From the NCBI RefSeq assembly GCF_011064845.1, contig NZ_CP049015.1:1426001-1490000 (forward strand): 64,000 nt of DNA, written 5' to 3'. The notes below the pieces were generated by a model that was not told the origin of the DNA, ran no database searches, and worked only from the letters and a program-made list of their open reading frames with translations. This stretch comes from Citrobacter freundii ATCC 8090 = MTCC 1658 = NBRC 12681 (GTDB taxonomy: Bacteria; Pseudomonadota; Gammaproteobacteria; Enterobacterales; Enterobacteriaceae). The position numbers and the translations under genes are program-made. Positions 57,604 to 64,000 of this stretch are shown piece after piece. Each line of letters opens with the position of its first letter. Position 1 is the stretch's first letter.

Positions 57604-57992
57604 AGTGAATAGAGCCCCGATGCTATATTTGTTACTGGGTTTCTGTTTTTGTTGCTCTGCTTAGCAACCTGATAACGTTTTGTTTGCAATTGAAGGGAAT
57701 GGTTTTTTATTACGGAGTATTTCTTTTTTTCCCTGCTGCATACATCGTAAGGGGTATTTTGGAGGTAATTTTTGATTTATTTCACAATAAGTTAGAAGGT
57801 TTTAATGTGTTTTATGGGTTTAAGTTTTTTAATTAATTTAACCTCGAAATAGCGTGTGGTTTTAATTTGTTTAATTGATTTAAAGTGGGGAATCTGCAAC
57901 GATCTTGTTTTATACCGTAACGTGTAAATAAAACATTTCTATTACAACTACAATGAGAAATAAGTTTCGGGTAACGTGGATGAGGAAGATAT
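57604..57992. promoter_or_regulatory. citC/dpiB intergenic regulatory region
   Basis: This 389-base non-coding stretch is A/T-rich, with T runs near 57717-57730 and an ATTAATTTAACC region near 57830. It must hold the divergent citC and dpiB promoters. In E. coli DpiA binds A/T-rich DNA in this region. I could not fix exact promoter elements. Confidence 0.6.
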
Positions 57993-59654
57993 ATGGATGA
58001 GCAGAAAAATAAAACACGGTTTCCTTTTTTCCGCAGCCTGGCGTTTCCTTTACGCATCTTTCTGCTTATTTTGGTCGTTTCTGTTTTTATCATCGCCGCC
58101 CTGGCACAATACTTTACCGCCAGCTTTGAAGATTATCTGGCCGCGCATGTCCGCGATATGGCAATGAACCAGGCCAAAATCATCGCCTCTAACGAGAGTA
58201 TCATCACGGCAGTTAAACATCGTGATTACAAGCGTTTGGCGACGATTGCCGACAAACTGCAGAGCGGAACTGACTTCGACTATGTGGTTATCGGGGATAC
58301 CAACTCCATTCGTCTATATCATCCGAACCCGGAAAAGATTGGCTACCCGATGCAGTTCACCAAACCCGGTGCGCTGGAAAAAGGGGAAAGCTACTTTATT
58401 ACCGGTAAAGGGTCCATCGGGATGGCAATGCGCGCTAAAACGCCCATCTTTGATGACGATGGCAAAATCATTGGCGTAGTCTCAATTGGTTATCTGATCA
58501 GCAAAATCGATAGCTGGCGATCGGATTTCTTACTCCCGATGGCCGGTGTGTTTATCTTGCTGTTGTTGGTACTTATGCTGCTCTCCTGGTTTTTCGCTGC
58601 CCATATTCGTCGGCAGATGTTGGGTATGGAACCGAAACAAATTGCGCGGGTAGTACGTCAGCAGGAAGCGTTGTTCAGCTCGGTATATGAAGGATTGATT
58701 GCCGTGGATCCTGATGGATATATCACCGCAATAAACCGCAGTGCGAGGAAAATGCTGGGGCTTTCTTCACCAGGCCGAAAGTGGCTTGGAAAACCGGTGA
58801 GTGAGGTGGTTCAGCCAGCGGACTTTTTCACCCAACAGATTGCGGAAAAACGACAGGATGCGATGGTAAACTTTAATGGCCTGAGCGTCATCGCCAACCG
58901 TGAAGCGATTCGCTCCGGTGACGAACTGCTTGGGGCAATCATCAGTTTTCGTAGTAAAGATGAAATTGCTACCCTTAATGCGCAATTAACGCAGATCAAA
59001 CAGTATGTAGAGAGCCTGAGAACGCTGCGTCATGAGCACCTGAACTGGATGTCGACCATCAATGGCCTGCTGCAAATGAAAGAATATGACAAGGTTCTGG
59101 CCATGGTGCAGGGAGAATCCCAGGCGCAACAGCAACTGATTGACAGCCTGCGTGGCGCGTTTGCCGATCGTCAGGTCGCCGGTCTGTTGTTTGGCAAGGT
59201 GCAGCGCGCGCGGGAACTGGGCCTCACCATGACTATCGTTCCGGGGAGCCAACTGCATCAACTCCCCGAGGGGCTGGATAGCACAGAGTTTGCAGCAATT
59301 GTTGGCAATCTGCTTGATAATGCATTCGAAGCGAGCTTGCGCACCCAGCAAGGCAACAATGTCGTAGAGCTCTATTTGAGCGATGAAGGGGATGACGTGA
59401 TCATCGAAGTTGCCGATCAGGGATGCGGTGTGCCGGAAGCATTGCGTGAGAAAATATTTGAACAGGGTGTGAGCACCCGTACCGATGAACCAGGTGAACA
59501 TGGCATCGGTTTGTATCTAATTGCAAGTTATGTGAGGCGCTGTGACGGGGTGATTACGCTCGAAGATAACTCCCCTTGCGGTACCTTATTTTCTTTATTT
59601 CTTCCGAAAGTGAAAAAAAATAATGACGGAACCATTAACGCTGTTGATCGTTGA
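57993..59654 (+). CDS. dpiB: citrate-sensing histidine kinase DpiB (CitA)
   Basis: The 553-residue kinase has a first membrane helix (about 20-42), a periplasmic PAS-like citrate-binding domain with the RLYHPNPEKIG segment, a second helix (about 180-203) and a cytoplasmic PAS domain. The histidine-kinase part follows, with H347 in LRTLRHEHLNW and the ATPase boxes GNLLDNAFEAS and VADQGCGVP. It senses citrate and phosphorylates DpiA to induce the cit operon. The N-terminal 15 residues differ from E. coli. It overlaps dpiA by 32 bases. Confidence 0.96.
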   Translation: MDEQKNKTRFPFFRSLAFPLRIFLLILVVSVFIIAALAQYFTASFEDYLAAHVRDMAMNQAKIIASNESIITAVKHRDYKRLATIADKLQSGTDFDYVVIGDTNSIRLYHPNPEKIGYPMQFTKPGALEKGESYFITGKGSIGMAMRAKTPIFDDDGKIIGVVSIGYLISKIDSWRSDFLLPMAGVFILLLLVLMLLSWFFAAHIRRQMLGMEPKQIARVVRQQEALFSSVYEGLIAVDPDGYITAINRSARKMLGLSSPGRKWLGKPVSEVVQPADFFTQQIAEKRQDAMVNFNGLSVIANREAIRSGDELLGAIISFRSKDEIATLNAQLTQIKQYVESLRTLRHEHLNWMSTINGLLQMKEYDKVLAMVQGESQAQQQLIDSLRGAFADRQVAGLLFGKVQRARELGLTMTIVPGSQLHQLPEGLDSTEFAAIVGNLLDNAFEASLRTQQGNNVVELYLSDEGDDVIIEVADQGCGVPEALREKIFEQGVSTRTDEPGEHGIGLYLIASYVRRCDGVITLEDNSPCGTLFSLFLPKVKKNNDGTINAVDR

Positions 59655-60303
59655 GGATGAAACGCTACTGGCGGAAATGCATGCTGAATATATCCGCCAT
59701 ATACCCGGTTTCAGCCAGATATGGCTGGCGGGTAATCTTGAGCAGGCGAGGATGATGATTGAGCGTTTTAAGCCCGGTCTGATACTGCTCGATAACTACT
59801 TGCCGGACGGCAAGGGAATTACGTTGCTGCATGAGCTGACCCAGGCGCGCTATCCGGGCGGCGTAGTGTTTACCACGGCGGCTAGCGATATGGAAACGGT
59901 CTCCGAGGCCGTGCGCAGCGGTGCGTTTGATTACCTGGTCAAACCCATTGCCTACGAGCGGCTGGGGCAGACCCTGACGCGTTATCAGCAACGTCGACGC
60001 ATGTTGGCGGGGAATGACAGCGCCAGCCAAAAGCAGATTGATGAAATGTTTAATGCCTACGCGCGGGGCGAACCGAAAGGGGATTTACCGACCGGGATTG
60101 ATGCGTTAACACTGAATGCAGTGTTGAAATTATTCGCCGACCCGACGGTACACCATACTGCGGAAACGATCGCCCAGGCGCTTACCATCAGCCGAACGAC
60201 TTCCAGACGCTACCTGGAGTACTGTGCCAGCCGTCATTTGATTATTGCGGAGATTATTCACGGTAAGGTGGGTAGGCCGCAGCGTATTTATCATGGCGGC
60301 TAA
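59623..60303 (+). CDS. dpiA: citrate response regulator DpiA (CitB)
   Basis: The 226-residue response regulator has the receiver domain with phosphoacceptor D57 (LLDNYLPDGKG) and conserved acidic residues in VEDETLL. A C-terminal DNA-binding part (AQALTISRTTSRRYLEYC) follows. It activates citCDEFXG-citT. In E. coli DpiA is also reported to bind A/T-rich DNA of plasmid and chromosome origins. It overlaps dpiB by 32 bases and is co-transcribed with it. Confidence 0.96.
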   Translation: MTEPLTLLIVEDETLLAEMHAEYIRHIPGFSQIWLAGNLEQARMMIERFKPGLILLDNYLPDGKGITLLHELTQARYPGGVVFTTAASDMETVSEAVRSGAFDYLVKPIAYERLGQTLTRYQQRRRMLAGNDSASQKQIDEMFNAYARGEPKGDLPTGIDALTLNAVLKLFADPTVHHTAETIAQALTISRTTSRRYLEYCASRHLIIAEIIHGKVGRPQRIYHGG

Positions 60304-60316
60304 ATGCTGATTTCTG

Positions 60317-60410
60317 ACGTAGGCCGGATAAGATGCTTTAGCATCGACATCCGGCAATGGTGCGGTTTAAATGCCGGATGCGGCGTAGATGCCTAATCCG
60401 GCCTACATTT
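60317..60410. repeat. BIME: two REP elements
   Basis: ACGTAGGCCGGATAAGATG...CATCCGGCA (60317-60355) and TGCCGGATGCGGCG...AATCCGGCCTACA (60372-60408) are opposed REP units between the convergent dpiA and dcuC. Confidence 0.9.
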
Positions 60411-60419
60411 CACTGAGTA

Positions 60420-61805
60420 TCAGCCGCCAACGACGGCTGAAGAAGAACCTGGTACCATCACTTCAGTTGCGATAATCACCACCAGCAGTCCAACCAGAAC
60501 CGGAACCGAAGTACGTTTCACCACTTCGAACGGAGAAATCTTTGCCATACCTGCTACAGCGACAACCACGCCGGAGACCGGGGAGATGGTGCGCCCAAGG
60601 TTTGACGCCTGTAGCATCGGGATAACAAGGTAAGCCGGGTTAATGCCGGAAGAATGCGCCAGCTTAGGGATCATCTCAACGAAGGCGTAGAACGGGGCGT
60701 TACCGGAACCCGTAGTCATTGCCGCCAACATAGTCAGGATCACCAGCACCATCATCAAGATAATGCTCGCTGAACCAAACGAGGTGGCGATAGAAATCAG
60801 ACTCTGAATAAAGCCGATTGTGCTCAGACCCTGGGCAAAAACACCCGCAGCGACTAACAACATCACCACGTTAGCAAAGGCATCCGCCATGCCACGGTAA
60901 GCGACTTCCAGACCAGAGAAAACCTTTTGGGTGTTGAACCCACGTACGAACTCCAGAATAGCCGCGATGAGCATGCACAGAACCAGAATCGTAATGATGT
61001 GCAGCTGCGGGCCCCATTTACCATCAAAAATCAGGACGCCAACGATCGGGGTAAACGGCAGAATGGCGTAAAATGACGGGGCAGTCGTGGTGATTTCAGC
61101 CACATCTAACATTTCATGAGAAATGTTCTCTTTTTTATCCAGATAACGCTGCCAGAAAAAGTGGGCAATCGCCATAGCAATGATGGCGGCAATGGAAATT
61201 GGCAGCGTGGTTTTAAAGGCGAAATCGATCAGCGGCATTTCCGCAGCTTTTGCCGCCAGCACCACATCACCGGATGTTGGTGAAAGAATAATTGCAGCAG
61301 GGGAGGCACAAATAGCCGCTGCAGCGCCACGGCTGATTCCAACGTTAACCATGACCGGGAACAGTGTTGCCATCAGCAAAACGCCCAGACCGGTTGCTGA
61401 AGAAACCGCCAGTGACATCAGGCAGGCGACAAAATAGGCGGCAATCATTAGCAGGTAAGGAGAGTTGATGTATTGCAGGGGCTTGGAGGCCAGCTTAACG
61501 ACCATATCGTTCGCGCCAATATGGGTCATATAGGCGGCAAAACCACACAGCATCATGATCATCATGCCGAGATCGCCACCACGGCTCATCAGCAAAATTT
61601 TAATATATTCAACAATGTCTGTTGCCGTATAGCCCGTCGATGCCGCGCTGGATGGCAACACTTTATGCCCCATCAGCGCACTGATAATCAGCAAAACCAG
61701 ACCGCCAACAAACAGTACGCCTGTCGCGGAATAACCTTTAATGATGTAGCGCGCTACACCCACAATAACCACAACTCCAATAAGGAGTTCAATAAATGTC
61801 AACAT
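60420..61805 (-). CDS. dcuC: anaerobic C4-dicarboxylate transporter DcuC
   Basis: The 461-residue inner-membrane carrier matches DcuC, with about 12 membrane helices. It exports succinate and exchanges C4-dicarboxylates during anaerobic growth. Its position next to the citrate fermentation genes fits, since citrate fermentation makes succinate. A likely FNR site lies upstream of its start, matching the anaerobic induction known in E. coli. Confidence 0.96.
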   Translation of the reverse strand: MLTFIELLIGVVVIVGVARYIIKGYSATGVLFVGGLVLLIISALMGHKVLPSSAASTGYTATDIVEYIKILLMSRGGDLGMMIMMLCGFAAYMTHIGANDMVVKLASKPLQYINSPYLLMIAAYFVACLMSLAVSSATGLGVLLMATLFPVMVNVGISRGAAAAICASPAAIILSPTSGDVVLAAKAAEMPLIDFAFKTTLPISIAAIIAMAIAHFFWQRYLDKKENISHEMLDVAEITTTAPSFYAILPFTPIVGVLIFDGKWGPQLHIITILVLCMLIAAILEFVRGFNTQKVFSGLEVAYRGMADAFANVVMLLVAAGVFAQGLSTIGFIQSLISIATSFGSASIILMMVLVILTMLAAMTTGSGNAPFYAFVEMIPKLAHSSGINPAYLVIPMLQASNLGRTISPVSGVVVAVAGMAKISPFEVVKRTSVPVLVGLLVVIIATEVMVPGSSSAVVGG

Positions 61806-61898
61806 CGTTTCCCCTGTCGCATTGCTGCCCAGAAAGTAAAAAAACTAAAAAAAGTAAAAAGTGGTGACAGAATGTGCCTAATAAACCGATAACTCTTG

Positions 61899-61912
61899 CT
61901 GATTAAAATCAA
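61899..61912 (-). promoter_or_regulatory. FNR-like site upstream of dcuC
   Basis: CTGAT-TAAA-ATCAA matches the FNR consensus TTGAT-N4-ATCAA at nine of ten positions and is 94 bases upstream of the dcuC start, as expected for an FNR-activated gene. Confidence 0.75.
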
Positions 61913-62201
61913 TAAAAATACGGATTCAAGCGATGGCTTAGCCGTTTTTTCAGCATCGTGGTTAAAAAAAGAATCTCACAATAAAAAACTGTGAAGTGCA
62001 GCGACGGTGTGTGTGTTTTGTGGTGATGTTGATTCTTAATTGTTAATTTATTGTAATATTATTTAACTTTTCCCGGAGGAAAGAACAATTTATTGGCAAT
62101 AAAGAGAAAATAGTTCCTATGAGATGGCTCAATAAATTAAGGGCTAATTATCTTAAAAATTACATGCTGAGGAATATTCTGATTTTTTAGCTGCGCATTT
62201 T

Positions 62202-62218
62202 TGTTAAGCTAACATTAA
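62202..62218 (+). promoter_or_regulatory. possible PhoP box upstream of pagP
   Basis: TGTTAA-N5-CATTAA has the spacing of a PhoP direct repeat (TGTTTA-N5-TGTTTA), with weak identity in the second half. pagP is PhoP-regulated in Salmonella, so the site is worth noting, but the match is poor. Confidence 0.25.
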
Positions 62219-62267
62219 GGTTGGGTTTGCTACAATTAATAATAAATCCCAGGATGGTAATTAAGTT

Positions 62268-62831
62268 GTGATTGTCGCTAAACGATATTTTCTCATTTTT
62301 TCATTTCTTTTTATTCAGTTAGCTTTCATTCCCCAGGGCGCTGCTGAAGATAAAGGCTGGTTCGCTACTTTTAAAGACAACGTCAGTGAAACCTGGCAGC
62401 AGCCGGAACATTATGATTTGTATATACCGGCTATTACCTGGCATGCACGCTTTGCCTACGATAAAGAAAAAACGGATCGCTACAATGAACGCCCGTGGGG
62501 GGCAGGATTTGGTCAATCCCGTTGGGATGATAAAGGTAACTGGCACGGACTTTATATAATGGCCTTTAAGGATTCCTACAATAAATGGGAACCCATTGGT
62601 GGTTATGGCTGGGAAAAAACCTGGCGACCGCTGGCCGATGAAAATTTCCATACAGGTCTCGGTTTTACCGCCGGTTTTACCGCGCGTGATAACTGGAACT
62701 ACATTCCGGTACCCGTGCTGTTACCGCTGGCATCGATAGGGTATGGTCCGGCAACGTTCCAGATGACCTACATTCCGGGAACGTACAACAACGGTAACGT
62801 CTACTTTGCGTGGATGCGTTTCCAGTTTTGA
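62268..62831 (+). CDS. pagP: lipid A palmitoyltransferase PagP
   Basis: The 187-residue protein matches PagP, an eight-strand outer-membrane barrel that adds palmitate from phospholipid to lipid A, which raises resistance to cationic peptides. It has a signal peptide (to about SFIPQGAA), the conserved [23 protein letters not shown], the GxW-rich catalytic region with His, Asp and Ser ([12 protein letters not shown]) and the terminal WMRFQF. The start appears to be GTG with AGGA 14 bases upstream; no ATG fits in frame. Confidence 0.94.
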   Translation: MIVAKRYFLIFSFLFIQLAFIPQGAAEDKGWFATFKDNVSETWQQPEHYDLYIPAITWHARFAYDKEKTDRYNERPWGAGFGQSRWDDKGNWHGLYIMAFKDSYNKWEPIGGYGWEKTWRPLADENFHTGLGFTAGFTARDNWNYIPVPVLLPLASIGYGPATFQMTYIPGTYNNGNVYFAWMRFQF

Positions 62832-63020
62832 TGGACTACCTGTATTGTCAGATGGATTATTAAAAAGTCTTTTTAAAACAGTGTGATATCAGCGTTAACT
62901 GAAAAATAACGCGACATTTATCACTTTTTGATAAAGTTCGACTGGACAAAGTGCACCACAATTGTTGTACTGATACCCGACACAGCATTTGTGTCTATTT
63001 TTCATGTAAAGGTAATTTTG

Positions 63021-63230
63021 ATGTCTAAGATTAAAGGTAACGTTAAGTGGTTTAATGAGTCCAAAGGATTCGGTTTCATTACTCCGGAAGATGGCAGCAA
63101 AGACGTGTTCGTACACTTCTCTGCAATCCAGACCAATGGTTTTAAAACTCTGGCTGAAGGTCAGCGTGTAGAGTTCGAAATCACTAACGGTGCCAAAGGC
63201 CCTTCTGCTGCAAACGTAATCGCTCTGTAA
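63021..63230 (+). CDS. cspE: cold-shock-family RNA chaperone CspE
   Basis: The 69-residue protein is a typical CspA-family member with RNP1 (KGFGFIT) and RNP2 (VFVHF) and is nearly identical to E. coli CspE. CspE is constitutively made, melts RNA secondary structure and acts as an antiterminator. The long in-frame extension upstream is not coding. The 189-base untranslated region between pagP and cspE likely carries its promoter and leader. Confidence 0.97.
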
Positions 63231-63250
63231 GCATACGACAGCAAGCATTC

Positions 63251-63277
63251 AAAACCCGCTTAATTGCGGGTTTTTTT
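63251..63277. terminator. terminator between cspE and crcB
   Basis: AAAACCCGC-TTAATT-GCGGGTTTT with further T residues forms a compact intrinsic terminator usable in both directions between convergent genes. Confidence 0.92.
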
Positions 63278-63281
63278 CGCC

Positions 63282-63665
63282 TCAGTGTGCGGGAGAGGCC
63301 GAAACCAGCCAGAATGCCAGGGCGGTCATCGCAAATGATCCCAGCAGATTCACCAGCACATTCACCATAGCCCAACCAAAGCGTCCTTCCTGTAGCAAAA
63401 ACACCACCTCAGCCGAGAAAGTGGAAAATGTTGTTAGTCCCCCGCAAAAGCCAGTTGTAATCAGTACCTTCCACATTGGATCAATGTTTGTCATGCGATT
63501 AAACCATGCCAGACCCATACCAATGATAAATGCGCCAAGTAAGTTTGCAGCCAGCGTACCGAATGGAATGGCCTGATGTAGCGGGTTAAACCTCATGCTC
63601 AACATCCATCTTGCTACACTACCTGTACCACCACCGATAAAAACCGCTAAAAGGAGTTGTAACAC
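63282..63665 (-). CDS. crcB: fluoride ion channel CrcB (FluC)
   Basis: The 127-residue protein has four membrane helices and the family blocks [16 protein letters not shown] and [15 protein letters not shown]. Two subunits form a dual-topology Fluc channel that exports fluoride. I saw no fluoride riboswitch in the short upstream region. It diverges from ybeM. Confidence 0.96.
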   Translation of the reverse strand: MLQLLLAVFIGGGTGSVARWMLSMRFNPLHQAIPFGTLAANLLGAFIIGMGLAWFNRMTNIDPMWKVLITTGFCGGLTTFSTFSAEVVFLLQEGRFGWAMVNVLVNLLGSFAMTALAFWLVSASPAH

Positions 63666-63755
63666 TGCGTAATCCTGCTATTTGATTGTATATAGGATGA
63701 GTGTAACGCTGAATAATCGTGGTTGGCGAGCCTAACAACGTTTTCTGGAGGGAAT

Positions 63756-64000
63756 ATGTTCGTTGCAGCAGGGCAATTTGCCGTGGGACCTTCATGGGAA
63801 AAAAATGCAGAAACCTGCGTTTTACTGATGTCTCAGGCTACGGGAGAGGGGGCATCGTTACTGGTATTACCGGAAGCGCTTCTGGCCCGTGACGATCTGG
63901 ACCCTGATCTGTCAGTGAAATCAGCTCAATTGCTGGAAGGCGGGTTTTTGACGCGCTTGCTGCGAGAAAGCGCGCAAAACGAGATGACGACAATCCTGAC
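63756..64000 (+). CDS. ybeM: YbeM/nitrilase-family amidase, N-terminal part
   Basis: The frame starts [21 protein letters not shown] and is open to the window edge, giving 81 complete codons. It begins the carbon-nitrogen hydrolase fold and contains the catalytic glutamate region [14 protein letters not shown] (LPE). YbeM-type enzymes act on deaminated glutathione. In E. coli K-12 the gene is reported as disrupted; here the visible part is intact. ATG 63756 follows CTGGAGGGAAT. Confidence 0.85.
   Translation, partial: MFVAAGQFAVGPSWEKNAETCVLLMSQATGEGASLLVLPEALLARDDLDPDLSVKSAQLLEGGFLTRLLRESAQNEMTTIL

Larger units (their letters stand above)
61806..62267. promoter_or_regulatory. dcuC/pagP intergenic region
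   Basis: A 462-base A/T-rich gap carries the divergent dcuC and pagP promoters. Apart from an FNR-like site near dcuC and the repeats TGTTAA and CATTAA near pagP, I see no gene or clear structured RNA in it. Confidence 0.6.

Noticed and set aside
63666..63755. Fluoride riboswitch at crcB
   Set aside because: The gap is only 90 bases and shared with ybeM, and I see none of the conserved crcB-motif sequence.

Overview
The window looks like chromosome of an enterobacterium close to Citrobacter. The gene order nfsB-ybdF ... ybdJ-ybdK-entD-fepA-fes-ybdZ-entF-fepE-fepCGD-entS-fepB-entCEBAH-cstA-ybdD-ybdH-ybdL-ybdMN-ybdO-dsbG-ahpCF ... uspG-rnk-rna-cit operon-dpiBA-dcuC-pagP-cspE-crcB is that of Escherichia/Salmonella. 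The differences point to Citrobacter: a ramR/romA-ramA locus sits between ybdF and ybdJ, a Tat-exported molybdoenzyme operon follows ahpF, a GNAT gene lies beside entD, there is no hokE/IS element, and ybdR is missing from its usual place. The genus is inferred from gene content and protein similarity remembered from relatives; no search was run. I see no rRNA, tRNA, CRISPR array, insertion sequence or prophage.

Layout. 1-3892: end of a sugar locus (cut-off MFS permease, TIM-barrel isomerase/epimerase, Gfo/Idh/MocA oxidoreductase, LacI-type regulator). 3896-6927: ybdG (mechanosensitive channel), nfsB (nitroreductase), ybdF and ramR on the minus strand. 7016-8588: ramR-controlled promoter followed by romA and ramA (multidrug-resistance activator). 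8610-10905: ybdJ, ybdK and a GNAT acetyltransferase. 10880-31072: the complete enterobactin system, with synthesis (entCEBAH, entF, entD, MbtH-like ybdZ), export (entS), outer-membrane uptake (fepA), periplasmic binding (fepB), inner-membrane ABC import (fepDGC), hydrolysis (fes) and the Wzz-like fepE. Fur-box-like sequences lie in the three divergent intergenic regions fepA/fes, fepD/entS and fepB/entC.

31258-39022: cstA-ybdD (peptide or pyruvate uptake), ybdH and ybdL diverging from a tandem MetJ operator, then ybdN-ybdM and the LysR-type ybdO. 39221-42623: dsbG and ahpC-ahpF (thiol/peroxide defence); between dsbG and ahpC is a predicted structured RNA that ends in a strong intrinsic terminator. 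42847-46989: a four-gene DMSO-reductase-family operon (chaperone, catalytic, FeS and membrane subunits) with unknown substrate. 47059-50755: uspG, rnk with an attenuator-like leader, an alpha/beta hydrolase, a flavin-reductase-like protein and RNase I. 50866-60303: the citrate fermentation operon citCDEFXG-citT (minus strand) diverging from its two-component system dpiBA. 60420-64000: dcuC, pagP, cspE, crcB and the start of ybeM.

Most of the window is conserved enterobacterial core. The parts least explained by standard annotation are the sugar locus at the left edge, the molybdoenzyme operon, the ybdN-ybdM pair, the hydrolase/flavin-reductase insert near rnk, and the structured RNA upstream of ahpC.
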